Source: Micromonospora sp. MH99
GTDB taxonomy: Bacteria > Actinomycetota > Actinomycetes > Mycobacteriales > Micromonosporaceae
Direction of reading: 5' to 3'
NCBI RefSeq assembly: GCF_021442385.1
Contig: NZ_MUZA01000015.1
Coordinates: forward strand, 1-64,000
DNA length: 64,000 bases
Shown here: piece after piece, positions 17,817 to 26,074 of the stretch
Position numbering within the stretch: position 1 is the stretch's first letter
Layout of the letters: each line of letters begins with the position of its first letter
The notes under the pieces: model-generated
Told to the model about the DNA's origin: nothing
The model's input: only the letters and a program-made list of their open reading frames with translations
Database searches by the model: none
Translations under genes and position numbers: made by a program

Positions 17817-18227
17817 GCCGAAACCCTAGGGCATCCCGGGGGCCGTCGGGATCGACCTGCATCCGCGCACGCGCGGATGTTCGGGCGGGGAGGCCGGTCC
17901 GAACGGCTCGCCCTGACCTGCGAACTTTACATCCGTTACCTGATTGTAATCCGTCGATGCTTCGGTCGCTCTCTGTCGTGACGGTGATGCCTTACGCGGT
18001 GTCTGGTGTGCTTATGAGCGCTTATGTACCCGAGATGATCTGAACACTTCGTGATACCGCCCTGCCTCACGGTCGCCACCGTGTTACCGCCCGGTAATCA
18101 GGGGGTTGTGAGCCGCGCCGCAACGGGTGCACGATCAGGCTCGATCGTTACCCGCTGGTAATAGATGACGGGCCCGGCGTGGGCCGCCGCGAACGGCCGC
18201 CGCGCACATCCACCCGAGGAGGAACCC
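17817..18227 (+). promoter_or_regulatory. 411-bp regulatory region with three TTAC-N6-GTAA palindromes
   Basis: No credible gene lies here. Three copies of the same palindrome, TTAC-N6-GTAA, occur at 17936-17949, 18084-18097 and 18148-18161. The latter two extend to TTACC-N4-GGTAA. All precede the DUF6230 gene (start 18228) and look like operators for one dimeric regulator, or an array of its sites. A separate 8-bp inverted repeat (CATCCGCG-CACG-CGCGGATG) lies at 17860-17879 near the divergent methyltransferase start. A purine-rich binding site GAGGAGGAA precedes the GTG at 18228. Confidence 0.6.
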
Positions 18228-18851
18228 GTGCAGGATCGGTTAGACAATCAGGGTCGTACGCGGTGGCGGCGCTTCGCCGCCATGATGGTGCCCGCCACGG
18301 CGGCTGCCGGCGCGATCCTCTTCGGCATGTCGACAGGCGCGATCGCGTCCGACATCACGGTCTCCGGGCAGACGTTCAAGATCGGTGCCGACCGTCTGGA
18401 GGGCGACGGCTTCAAGCAGTACGGCGGCATCGTCAAGGAGAAGGGCAAGGACGGCAAGAGTGGCGCGGTGCACCCGATCGCGCTCTCCGAGATCAGCAGC
18501 GCCGACCTCTACAACCTCTGCCAGTCCGTCCGCGCCGACCTGCCAGGCCTGCCGGTGGTGCTCACCATCAACGCCGGGGAGGGCAAGCAGCCCGCCCACG
18601 CCGAGGACCTGCTGATCGCGATGGACTCGCTCGACGGCAACGCGACGTTCACCAAGATCAAGATTGGTCGTGATGCCACCGACCTGAACCCGACGGCAGA
18701 GAAGGGTTCGTTCGGCCAGAACGCCGACCACGTCACCATCACCAACCTGCAGCAGGTGTCCCGGTACACGACCGCGGCGACCTTCAACCTGGTCGGCCTG
18801 CGGCTCAAGGTCAACGTGGGCGACGACGCCAAGGGCAAGGAGTGCTTCTGA
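18228..18851 (+). CDS. DUF6230 family secreted protein
   Basis: A 207-aa protein starting at GTG 18228 behind GAGGAGGAA. It has a short arginine-rich cytoplasmic start, a membrane helix or uncleaved signal (about residues 20-42), then a beta-strand-rich outer domain with SDITVSGQTFKIGADRLEGD and ends in KGKECF. Two cysteines (in NLCQSV and KECF) could form a disulfide. The pattern matches DUF6230, sometimes labelled cholesterol esterase without biochemical support. DUF6230 genes commonly precede a DUF6114 gene in Streptomyces and Micromonospora, as here, so the two products probably work together at the cell surface. Function is unknown. Confidence 0.75.
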   Translation: MQDRLDNQGRTRWRRFAAMMVPATAAAGAILFGMSTGAIASDITVSGQTFKIGADRLEGDGFKQYGGIVKEKGKDGKSGAVHPIALSEISSADLYNLCQSVRADLPGLPVVLTINAGEGKQPAHAEDLLIAMDSLDGNATFTKIKIGRDATDLNPTAEKGSFGQNADHVTITNLQQVSRYTTAATFNLVGLRLKVNVGDDAKGKECF

Positions 18852-18922
18852 GCTGAGCGCGGCCCGCGGTGACGACCGCCGCGGGCGCCCCGCCCCCGTC
18901 CCCGCTCCGCCAGGAGGAGTAC

Positions 18923-20494
18923 GTGACAACCGCCAACCCGTCCCATGTCCGGCCGAGCAGTGTGGCCCAGGCGTGGCGGACGTTCCGCCGCTGGCGACGG
19001 AGCCGCCCGTTCTGGGGTGGCCTCTTCACCATCCTGGCCGGGGTGGAGATGTTCGCCTCCACCCGGATGACCATCAACGGCCTGAGCTTCCACAGCGGAG
19101 CCACCGGGCTGCTCTCCCTGCTGATCCCGGTCATCCTGGTGTCCTGCGGCGTGCTGCTCTGGTTCACCCCGGCGCAGCGGTTGTTCTACTCGATCGTCGC
19201 GGCGGTCACCGCTGTCTACGCGCTGATCGGGCTGAACCTGGGCGGGTTCTTCGTCGGCCTGCTGCTCGGCATCGTCGGCAGCGCGCTCGCCTTCGCCTGG
19301 ACACCGACCCGACCGGCGTCCGCCGCCCCTACCCCGACCTCCACCGAGCCGGCCGTCGCTGACCCGGCCGACGCTGACTCGACCGTCGCTGACCCGGCCG
19401 ACGCTGACTCGACCGTCGTCGTGCCGGCCGACGCTGAGTCGACCGTCGTCGTGCCGGCTGGTGCGGGCGAGGTGCCGCAGCAACCGGACGAGCGCCGGAC
19501 CGAGCGGGGCGCCGACTCCGAGCCGGCCGGGATCGCCCAGGCCCACGCGACCGACGGCCGGACGGCCTCGGTGGCCGACCCCGACGCGGACGGGTCCGGC
19601 CGTGCCGTCGATCCACGCACCTTCGGTGTCGCCCTGGTGGTGCTCGGCCTCGCCACCGCCGTACTGGCCGCCCAGCCTCGCCCGGTGCAGGCCGCCCCCA
19701 CCCTTCCCGTCGCGAGCGTCTGCCCCACCCCGTCCCGGCCGGCGACTCCGTCGCCCTCTGCGAGCGCGCCGACCGCGACACCGGCACCGAGCGCGAGCCC
19801 ACACCGGGACGGCAACATCGTCACCGACATCCTGGACGGGATCGGTGACCTGCTCACCGGCGGCCACCGCCGCGAGGCCGCGACGCCGACGACCAGCCCG
19901 ACCGCACCGCCCTCGGCGAAGCCGACCGCCACACCGACTCCCCGTCCCGGGGCCACGGCCTGCCCGACGCCCGGCCGGCCGGGCCGCCCGGGCGCGACGC
20001 CGCCCGGTACGGCCAAGCCCGGCACCGTCGAGCCGGGCAAGCCCCTGCCGCGCATCGCCGCCGACCCGAACCTGCCCAGGGTGGCGCAGACGCCGTCCAA
20101 GCTCACCGGGAGTTCGGTGCGGATGACAGGTCTGCGGTTCGAGGGGATCACCGACCTGCAGACCGAGAAAGGCACCCTCAAGGTGCTGAAGTTCAGCATG
20201 GGGGAGGCGGTGACCGACGACTTCCTGCTGAGCGCGGACGGCCCGCAGGGGCGCAACCAGCGGTACGCGACCGACCGGTTGACCGTGAGCGGTGACGTGG
20301 CCTTCTACGCCACCCGGTTCGTCGGCCGGCTGCTCGGCATCAAGATCACATTGACGCCGGACCTGCCGCTGCCGAACGGCCTCCCGGTCACGTCACCCAT
20401 CCCGATCACCTTCACCGACCCGGTCATCGACCTGGCGTACGTCACGAGCAACACCCTGACGGCGACGCCGGCGCTGGCCCTCACCCTCGCCTGA
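18923..20494 (+). CDS. DUF6114 membrane protein with proline/threonine-rich linker and DUF6230-like C-terminal domain
   Basis: A 523-aa protein, GTG start behind CAGGAGGAG. Residues 30-115 hold about four membrane helices (FWGGLFTILAGVEMFAST, LLSLLIPVILVSCGVLLWF, then two more), the DUF6114 part. A linker follows with a 10-residue tandem repeat (ADPADADSTV, about 144-180). A further hydrophobic stretch and a long Pro/Thr/Ala region come next. A C-terminal beta-rich domain (about 380-523) carries MTGLRFEGITDLQTEKGTLK. That last domain shares a strand-rich character with the preceding DUF6230 protein, as if one partner were fused on. The gap of 71 nt suggests one operon. It is longer than typical DUF6114 proteins; the function is unknown. 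Confidence 0.72.
   Translation: MTTANPSHVRPSSVAQAWRTFRRWRRSRPFWGGLFTILAGVEMFASTRMTINGLSFHSGATGLLSLLIPVILVSCGVLLWFTPAQRLFYSIVAAVTAVYALIGLNLGGFFVGLLLGIVGSALAFAWTPTRPASAAPTPTSTEPAVADPADADSTVADPADADSTVVVPADAESTVVVPAGAGEVPQQPDERRTERGADSEPAGIAQAHATDGRTASVADPDADGSGRAVDPRTFGVALVVLGLATAVLAAQPRPVQAAPTLPVASVCPTPSRPATPSPSASAPTATPAPSASPHRDGNIVTDILDGIGDLLTGGHRREAATPTTSPTAPPSAKPTATPTPRPGATACPTPGRPGRPGATPPGTAKPGTVEPGKPLPRIAADPNLPRVAQTPSKLTGSSVRMTGLRFEGITDLQTEKGTLKVLKFSMGEAVTDDFLLSADGPQGRNQRYATDRLTVSGDVAFYATRFVGRLLGIKITLTPDLPLPNGLPVTSPIPITFTDPVIDLAYVTSNTLTATPALALTLA
19351..19460 (+). repeat. 30-bp in-frame tandem repeat in the DUF6114 gene
   Basis: Units begin at 19351, 19381, 19411 and 19441 (unit start GACCGTCGCTGACCCGGCCG). 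The first two are nearly identical, the third diverges at a few bases and the fourth is partial. Each unit encodes ten acidic residues (ADPADADSTV). The repeat keeps frame, so length variation would change linker length without breaking the protein. Confidence 0.85.
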
Positions 20495-20527
20495 GTGGTG
20501 GGCGGCCGACCGGACCGGGTACGGCCG

Positions 20528-20564
20528 CGACGGGTGCCGGCGGTCGGCGCGTCGGCACCCGTCG
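20528..20564. terminator. bidirectional terminator after the DUF6114 gene
   Basis: Perfect 11-bp arms (20528-20538, CGACGGGTGCC, with 20554-20564) around a 15-nt loop, located between the convergent DUF6114 and DUF885 genes. Confidence 0.65.
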
Positions 20565-20573
20565 TCGACCGGC

Positions 20574-22244
20574 TCAGAGTCGGGCCAGCGCCTTGCGCAG
20601 CGGGTCGAGGCCCAGCGCGCCGAGGTCCAACGCCTGCCGGTGGAACTCCCGCAGATCGAAGTCGGCGCCCTTGCGGGCCTTGGCGTCCTCGCGGGCCTGC
20701 AACCAGATCCGCTCACCCACCTTGTACGACGGCGCCTGCCCCGGCCAGCCCAGGTAGCGGTTCAGCTCGAAGCGCAGGTTCTCGTCCGGCACCCGGCAGT
20801 GCGCCCGCATGAACTCCCAGCCCAGCTCGGGCGTCCACCGCTCGCCCGGGTGGAAGCCGAACGGGTTGTCCTTCGGGATCTCCAACTCCAGGTGCATACC
20901 GATGTCGACGATCACCCGGGCGGCGCGCATCGCCTGGCCGTCGAGCATGCCCAGCTTGTCGCCCGGATCCTCCAGGTAACCCAGCTCGTCCATCAGCCGC
21001 TCCGAGTAGAGCGCCCAGCCCTCGCCGTGCCCGGAGACCCAGCAGAGCAGCCGCTGCCAGCGGTTGAGCAGGTCGGCCCGGACGGCGGTCTGCGCCACCT
21101 GAAGGTGGTGACCGGGCACGCCCTCGTGGTAGACCGTCGTCACCTCCCGCCAGGTGGAGAAGTCGGTGATGCCCTGCGGCACCGCCCACCACATCCGGCC
21201 CGGCCGGGAGAAGTCCTCGCTCGGGCCGGTGTAGTAGATGGCCCCGTCACTCGTGGGTGCGAGGCAGCACTCGATCCGGCTGACCTGCTCCGGGATGTCG
21301 AAGTGGGTGCCGTTCAGCTCGTCGATCGCCTTGTCGGCGAGCGTCTGCATCCAGTCGCGGAACGCCTCCTTGCCCTGGATCGTCCGCGCCGGGTCGGCGT
21401 CCAGCGTGGCCACGGCCTCGTCGACAGTCGCGCCCGAGCCGGCAATGCGCCCGGCCACGACCCGCATCTCCGCCTCCAGGCGGGCCAGCTCCGCGAAGCC
21501 CCAGGCGTACGTCTCGTCCAGGTCGACCTTCGCGCCGAGGAAGTACTGCGAGGCGAGTTCGTAGCGTTCCCGGCCGGCGGCCTGCTTGTCCCGCCCGTGC
21601 GGGGCCAACTCGGCACGCAGGAACTGGCCGAACTCGGCGGTCGCCGCGGTGGCCGCCGCCGCGCCCCGGCGCAGCTCGGCGCCGAGCGTGCCATCCGCGC
21701 CCAGCCGTTCGACGAGGCCGTGGAAGAAGTTGTCCCCGGTCGGGTCGGTCCAGGTGTCGCACTGCTTGGCCACCTCGGCGAGCTGCACCTTCGAGCTGAC
21801 CCGCCCGTCGGCGAGCGCCTCGCGCAGCGTGGTCTTGTAACCCTCCAGCGCGCCGGCGAGGCCGTTGAGCCGGGCGGCGATGTTGGCCTGGTCGTCGGCC
21901 GTCGCGGTAGGCATCAGGTCGAACACCATGCGGACCTCGTGCAGCCCGCTTTCGATCACGCTGATCTCGCTCGTCGTCTCGCCGGCCTCGTAGCGGGCCA
22001 GGTCGAGGCCGAGTCGTTCCTGCATGGCCTCCTTGGCGGTGCGTTCCGCCTCGGTGTCCGGCTCGGTCACCTCAAGTTCGGAGAGTGTGCGGCGGGTGAG
22101 GTCCGCCTTGGCCCGGTAACCCTCGGGCGAGAGGTCGTCGAGCTTGTCGTCATGGCCGGCGATGCCGACGTAGGTCGCGCCGGTGGGGCTCAACGGCGCC
22201 CACTCGGCCACGTAGCGGTTGGCGAGTTCATCAATTCGTCCCAC
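20574..22244 (-). CDS. DUF885 domain protein (metallopeptidase-like)
   Basis: A 556-aa cytoplasmic protein covering the whole DUF885 family length. The zinc-peptidase-like signature HEGVPGHHLQ lies near residue 373, with a downstream EGWALYSERLMDELG helix that supplies the third ligand in related gluzincin folds. No signal peptide is present, unlike several DUF885 members that are lipoproteins. DUF885 proteins are predicted carboxypeptidase-like enzymes; few are characterised. The ATG start at 22244 gives MGRIDELANRYVAEW, the usual beginning of actinobacterial members. It is divergent from the EamA transporter gene. Confidence 0.85.
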   Translation of the reverse strand: MGRIDELANRYVAEWAPLSPTGATYVGIAGHDDKLDDLSPEGYRAKADLTRRTLSELEVTEPDTEAERTAKEAMQERLGLDLARYEAGETTSEISVIESGLHEVRMVFDLMPTATADDQANIAARLNGLAGALEGYKTTLREALADGRVSSKVQLAEVAKQCDTWTDPTGDNFFHGLVERLGADGTLGAELRRGAAAATAATAEFGQFLRAELAPHGRDKQAAGRERYELASQYFLGAKVDLDETYAWGFAELARLEAEMRVVAGRIAGSGATVDEAVATLDADPARTIQGKEAFRDWMQTLADKAIDELNGTHFDIPEQVSRIECCLAPTSDGAIYYTGPSEDFSRPGRMWWAVPQGITDFSTWREVTTVYHEGVPGHHLQVAQTAVRADLLNRWQRLLCWVSGHGEGWALYSERLMDELGYLEDPGDKLGMLDGQAMRAARVIVDIGMHLELEIPKDNPFGFHPGERWTPELGWEFMRAHCRVPDENLRFELNRYLGWPGQAPSYKVGERIWLQAREDAKARKGADFDLREFHRQALDLGALGLDPLRKALARL

Positions 22245-22364
22245 GGTGCGACACTACGTGACCACCCCGCCTGGATGTCGACGACGTTTGTCGTGTTCAG
22301 GCAGCAGATCCAGAGTGCGGAAAGTCGCGGGACTTTGTCGTACCCGTCCGGCAGAGTGTCAGGG

Positions 22365-23345
22365 GTGACCACCGACATCGCTCCTGACAAGGCGCCGTTG
22401 CGTGCCTGGCTGCCGGGCTTCTTCGCCCTCGCCGCCATCTGGGGTTCCAGCTTCCTGTTCATCAAGGTCGGCGTGGCCGAGCTGCACCCCGTCCAGCTGA
22501 CTCTCTACCGCGTCGTCGCCGGCGCGCTGACCCTGCTGGTCGTCCTCGCGGTGCTGCGCGACCGGCTGCCGCGCGAGCCCCGGGTATGGGCGCACCTGTT
22601 CGTCGTCGCCGCGTTCGGCGTGGCCGTCCCGTTCACCCTCTTCGGTTACGGTGAGCAGCGAGTCGAGTCGATGCTGGCCGGCATCTGGAACGCGACGACG
22701 CCGTTGATCGTGCTGCCGCTCGCGGTGCTGGTGTTCCGCACCGAGCGGTTGACCGTGCGCCGCGCGATCGGCCTCGGGCTGGGCTTCCTCGGCGTGCTCG
22801 TGGTGCTCGGGGTCTGGGAGGGCATCGGCGGGGCGCACTTCGTCGGGCAGTTGATGTGCTTCGGCGCGGCCGCCTGCTACGGCGTCGCCATTCCGTACCA
22901 GAAGCGGTTCATCGCGGGCAGTTCGCACTCCGGCCTGTCGCTGTCCACGGCGCAGTTGCTGCTCGCCGCAGTCCAGCTCGCCGTCGTCACCCCGTTCGTC
23001 GCGGGTGCGCCGCCGCTGCCCACCGAGCTGTCGCCGAAGGTGGTGGCCAGTGTGCTGACCCTCGGGGCGCTCGGCACCGGGCTCGCCTTCGTCATCAACA
23101 TGCGCAACATCCGGGTGGCTGGCGCGAGCACCGCCTCCACCGTCACGTACCTGATTCCGATCTTCGCGGTGCTGATCGGCGCGGTGGTGCTCGACGAGCG
23201 GCTCAACTGGCACCAGCCGGTCGGCGCGCTCATCGTGCTGCTGGGGGTCGCGGTCGCGCAGGGCCTGTTCGGCCGTCGCAAGCCGCGCCCGGTGGTCGGC
23301 GTCGGCGCACCCGCCACGCCCGCCGCCGAACCCGCCCGCAGGTGA
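22365..23345 (+). CDS. EamA/DMT family transporter
   Basis: A 326-aa protein with ten membrane helices arranged as two EamA repeats (about residues 12-145 and 165-300). Typical phrases are FFALAAIWGSSFLFIKVG at the start and TYLIPIFAVLIGAVVLDERL in the second repeat. Members of this drug/metabolite family export amino acids, nucleotides or drugs; specificity cannot be inferred. GTG 22365 is chosen because the upstream open frame (back to 20640) is antisense to the DUF885 gene. The intergenic segment carries two short inverted repeats, ACGAC-GTTT-GTCGT at 22281-22294 and AAAGTC-GCGG-GACTTT at 22321-22336. Confidence 0.88.
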   Translation: MTTDIAPDKAPLRAWLPGFFALAAIWGSSFLFIKVGVAELHPVQLTLYRVVAGALTLLVVLAVLRDRLPREPRVWAHLFVVAAFGVAVPFTLFGYGEQRVESMLAGIWNATTPLIVLPLAVLVFRTERLTVRRAIGLGLGFLGVLVVLGVWEGIGGAHFVGQLMCFGAAACYGVAIPYQKRFIAGSSHSGLSLSTAQLLLAAVQLAVVTPFVAGAPPLPTELSPKVVASVLTLGALGTGLAFVINMRNIRVAGASTASTVTYLIPIFAVLIGAVVLDERLNWHQPVGALIVLLGVAVAQGLFGRRKPRPVVGVGAPATPAAEPARR

Positions 23346-23363
23346 CTCCGACCGGGCCGCCGG

Positions 23364-24434
23364 TCAGGCCCGGTCGCGTGTCCACTTCACCAGTTGCTCG
23401 GCCGACCAGGTGTTGACCACCCGGTCGGCCGGGACGCCGCAGCGGGCCGCCCGCTCGCAGCCGAACCGCTGCCAGTCGAGCTGACCGGGCGCGTGCGCGT
23501 CCGTGTTGATCGCGAAGCGGCAGCCGGCCTCCAGGGCGCGGCGGATCAGCCGCTTCGGCGGGTCCTGCCGCTCCGGCCGAGAGTTGATCTCAACGGCGGT
23601 GTCGTGCTCGGCGCAGGCGGCGAAGACCGCGTCCGCGTCGAAGTCGCTCTCGTTCCTGGTCCGCGCCCGGTGCCCCCGATCACCCGGGCCGGTCACCCCC
23701 GCCGGCCGGGACGACACCATCCGCCCGGTGACGTGACCGAGAATGTCCAGGTGCGGGTTGGCGACCGCCGCCAGCATCCGGCGGGTCATCTTCGCCCGCT
23801 CGTCCTTGAGGCCGCTGTGCACCGAGCCGACCACCACGTCCAGCCGGGCCAGCAGGTCGTCGTCCTGATCGAGTGAGCCGTCGGCGAGGATGTCCACCTC
23901 GATCCCCGTCAGGATCCGGAAGCCCTCCGGCAGCGCCGCGTTGACCTGCGCCACGTGGTCGAGCTGCCGGCGCAGCCGCTCGGCGGTCAGCCCTCGTGCC
24001 ACAGTGAGACGGGGCGAGTGGTCGGTGAGCACCAGATACTCGTGGCCCAGCTCCACCGCCGCCAGCGCCATCTCCTCGATCGGGGAGCCGCCGTCGGACC
24101 AGTCCGAGTGGGTGTGGCAGTCGCCGCGCAGGGCGGCGCGCAGCGCCGTGGCCTCGGCGTCCAGGTCGCTGCCCTCGGTCGCCACCAGCCGGCGCAGATA
24201 CACCGGTTCCTCGCCGGCCAGGGATTCCGCCACACAGCGGGCCGTCACGTCCCCCACGCCCGCCAGCTCGGTGAGCGTGCCGTTGCCGGCCCGCTCGGCC
24301 ACCTCGGCCGCCGGCAGGCCGGCCAGCGCCTTCGCCGCCGAACGGAACGCCCGCACCCGGTAGGTGGCCTCGTTCGCACGCTCCAGCAGGAACGCGATCC
24401 GGCGCAGGTCGGCAATGGGGTCCCGGGCGCTCAT
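23364..24434 (-). CDS. HhH-PHP domain protein (PolX-like phosphoesterase without polymerase)
   Basis: A 356-aa protein. The N-terminal 90 residues match the helix-hairpin-helix 8-kDa region of family X polymerases (IADLRRIAFLLERANEATYR; LAGVGDVTARCVAES). They are followed directly by a PHP phosphoesterase domain with metal motifs CHTHSDWSDG, VLTDHSPR, VGSVHSGL and AINTDAHAPG. The nucleotidyltransferase palm/finger region of PolX is absent, so this looks like a stand-alone 3'-exonuclease or phosphoesterase of DNA repair. An insert GPGDRGHRARTRNESDF sits between PHP motifs. The ATG at 24434 is preferred over the upstream frame to 24611, which overlaps the next gene and has no domain content. 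Confidence 0.85.
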   Translation of the reverse strand: MSARDPIADLRRIAFLLERANEATYRVRAFRSAAKALAGLPAAEVAERAGNGTLTELAGVGDVTARCVAESLAGEEPVYLRRLVATEGSDLDAEATALRAALRGDCHTHSDWSDGGSPIEEMALAAVELGHEYLVLTDHSPRLTVARGLTAERLRRQLDHVAQVNAALPEGFRILTGIEVDILADGSLDQDDDLLARLDVVVGSVHSGLKDERAKMTRRMLAAVANPHLDILGHVTGRMVSSRPAGVTGPGDRGHRARTRNESDFDADAVFAACAEHDTAVEINSRPERQDPPKRLIRRALEAGCRFAINTDAHAPGQLDWQRFGCERAARCGVPADRVVNTWSAEQLVKWTRDRA

Positions 24435-24463
24435 CCCACCGAACCTAGTGCGTACGAGCCGCG

Positions 24464-25225
24464 TCAGGGAGCCTTCGGACAGCCGTGTTCGCGCTGCCAC
24501 GCGGTCACCTCGGCGGCGGGCTCCCGGTTGCCGCCGCGCCGCCACGAGTCCAGATAGCGCGCCGGCCAGAGCACACCGCGCCGGATCCACCACCCGTCCT
24601 TGCCCGTGCACGGCGGCGAGATGCCGAAGTGCACGTGACAGACGTTGTTGGCGTTGCCGGTGCGGCCCACCTTGCCGAGCTGCTGGCCGGCACGGACCCG
24701 AACCCCCGCCTCGACGCCGGAGCCGACCACGCTCAGGTGCGAGCCGTAGTAGCGCACGCCGTCGTCGCCGAGCAGCGACACCGACAGGCCGCCGTTGTCC
24801 GGGCCCTGCGGCCCACTCTTGGAGTACCTGTCGACACGACTCACCTCCAGGACCTTGCCGTCGGTCACCGCCACGAACGGCTCACCGCAGTCGGCGAACA
24901 CGTCAGTTGCCGGGTACGCCCCGTGCGTCGTGTGGTAATCCACGTTGTCGGCGCGTACCGGGAAAACGTGCCGGAGCCCGGCGCGGGGTGCGGTCGGCGA
25001 CGGTCTGGCCGACGACGGCGTCGGGCTGGCCGGGCGTGTCGTCGGTGGGGCCGTCGGCGCCGCCGGCTGCTCACCGGTCTCCCAGACCGCCGACGACGAC
25101 GGCGCGGCGCCGGTCGGCGGCACTCCCGGCCGGGTGGTCGCGCAGCCGGCGGCCAGCACCGGGGCGAGCAGCAACAGGATCGGGTACGCCGGACGCACGC
25201 GGCGACCGATCGTCGGCGAGGGCAT
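24464..25225 (-). CDS. M23-type peptidase lipoprotein
   Basis: A 253-aa lipoprotein. The signal ends in the lipobox VLAAGC (cysteine near residue 28). A Pro/Thr/Ser-rich linker follows and then an M23 (LytM-like) domain from about residue 85. The core retains HTTHGAYPATDVFADCGEPF and the HVHFGISPPC motif expected for zinc binding, suggesting endopeptidase action on peptidoglycan or a related scaffold role outside the membrane. In the first motif the family's HxxxD spacing is kept (HGAYPATD). The ATG at 25225 has AGGA about 9 nt upstream; the frame also begins at 25258. Its start faces the small membrane protein gene. Confidence 0.83.
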   Translation of the reverse strand: MPSPTIGRRVRPAYPILLLLAPVLAAGCATTRPGVPPTGAAPSSSAVWETGEQPAAPTAPPTTRPASPTPSSARPSPTAPRAGLRHVFPVRADNVDYHTTHGAYPATDVFADCGEPFVAVTDGKVLEVSRVDRYSKSGPQGPDNGGLSVSLLGDDGVRYYGSHLSVVGSGVEAGVRVRAGQQLGKVGRTGNANNVCHVHFGISPPCTGKDGWWIRRGVLWPARYLDSWRRGGNREPAAEVTAWQREHGCPKAP

Positions 25226-25287
25226 TCGGTCATCCTGACAGACCGGTACCGTGGGCACGAGCGACGCGCGTGAGGGGAGGGCAGCCG

Positions 25288-25677
25288 ATGACCATCGCCC
25301 GACCCGACCCCGTCCCGGATCCCGGTCCCGCCCGCCCGGCGCCGCGTACCCCGTCCGGGCTCTTTCCGGCCGGGCCGCCGACCAGACCCACCTACCGCGA
25401 ACCGCACCCGGTGACCGGCGGCGGTGTCGCCGCCGGAGGTGGCGCTGCGGCTGCCTGGCTGCTGCTGTTCGGGCTGCTGGGCACCGACGTCGCCAGGTAC
25501 GCGTGGTGGACTGTGGTGGCCGGCCTGCTGGCGTGGCTGACGGCTCTGGTGCTGGTCCGCTACGGCGATCGCGGAGTGGCCACCGGGGTGGCCATCGTCA
25601 CCGCTGGTGGTTGGAGCATCGCCGCCGCCGTGGTGGCGGTCCGCTGGGCGACCAGCGGTGACTGGCCGATGTGGTGA
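25288..25677 (+). CDS. small membrane protein of unknown function (129 aa)
   Basis: A 129-aa protein starting at ATG 25288 with a strong binding site (GAGGGGAGGG). The first 45 residues are proline-rich and cytoplasmic (PDPVPDPGPARPAPRTPSG). Three hydrophobic helices follow (about 45-67, 72-92 and 98-118) and the chain ends shortly after (SGDWPMW). No family is recognised. It is divergently placed from the M23 lipoprotein gene with about 62 nt between starts, so the two may share a control region. Confidence 0.7.
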   Translation: MTIARPDPVPDPGPARPAPRTPSGLFPAGPPTRPTYREPHPVTGGGVAAGGGAAAAWLLLFGLLGTDVARYAWWTVVAGLLAWLTALVLVRYGDRGVATGVAIVTAGGWSIAAAVVAVRWATSGDWPMW

Positions 25678-26074
25678 GCGTGTTCCGACCGGCCCGGATC
25701 CGGCGGCGGACGACTGCGGCGCGTGCCCGGTTGGCTGCGTAGCGAACGCCGTCTTGACGTGGCTGTCGATACTCGGCACCCTCGGCACTATGGCCTGGAC
25801 CACCCCGCGGCAGGACCCGGATCGCAACCGCCGCCGCCTCCAGTTGCTCGCCGAGTTGGCGGGCGCTCGGGCGGTACGCCAGCGCAGCCGGCCGCAGCGA
25901 CAGCGCACCGAGCGTCTGCGCCAGCTCATCGCCACCCGCCGTCGGGTAGCCGGCTGATCCGACTTTGTCAGGTTTGGCCGGCGTCTCGGGGCGTTGACCG
26001 GTCGCCCGCCGACCCGACCGGCTAACGTGCACCCTTGACGAGTCGGCGCTGTGCCGAGGGCTTTTGGGGGAACC
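25678..26074. other. 397-bp region without a secure gene
   Basis: The region between the small membrane protein and the tadA pair holds one short candidate frame (25790-25957, listed separately) and nothing else I can support. GACTTTGTC at 25963-25971 resembles the sequence at 22331-22339 upstream of the EamA gene, but the similarity is too short to name a site. Confidence 0.5.
25790..25957 (+). CDS. possible small basic protein (55 aa), doubtful
   Basis: A frame from ATG 25790 encodes 55 residues, about a quarter of them arginine, with a helical heptad-like look (QLLAELAGARAVRQRS). The open frame extends upstream to 25607, which would overlap the preceding gene. No good ribosome binding site precedes 25790, and no family is recognised. 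It may be a genuine small nucleic-acid-binding protein, a degraded remnant, or a chance frame. Confidence 0.3.
   Translation: MAWTTPRQDPDRNRRRLQLLAELAGARAVRQRSRPQRQRTERLRQLIATRRRVAG

Noticed and set aside
20640..22364. long N-terminal extension of the EamA transporter frame
   Set aside because: The extension is antisense to the DUF885 gene and lacks membrane helices; the GTG at 22365 matches family starts.
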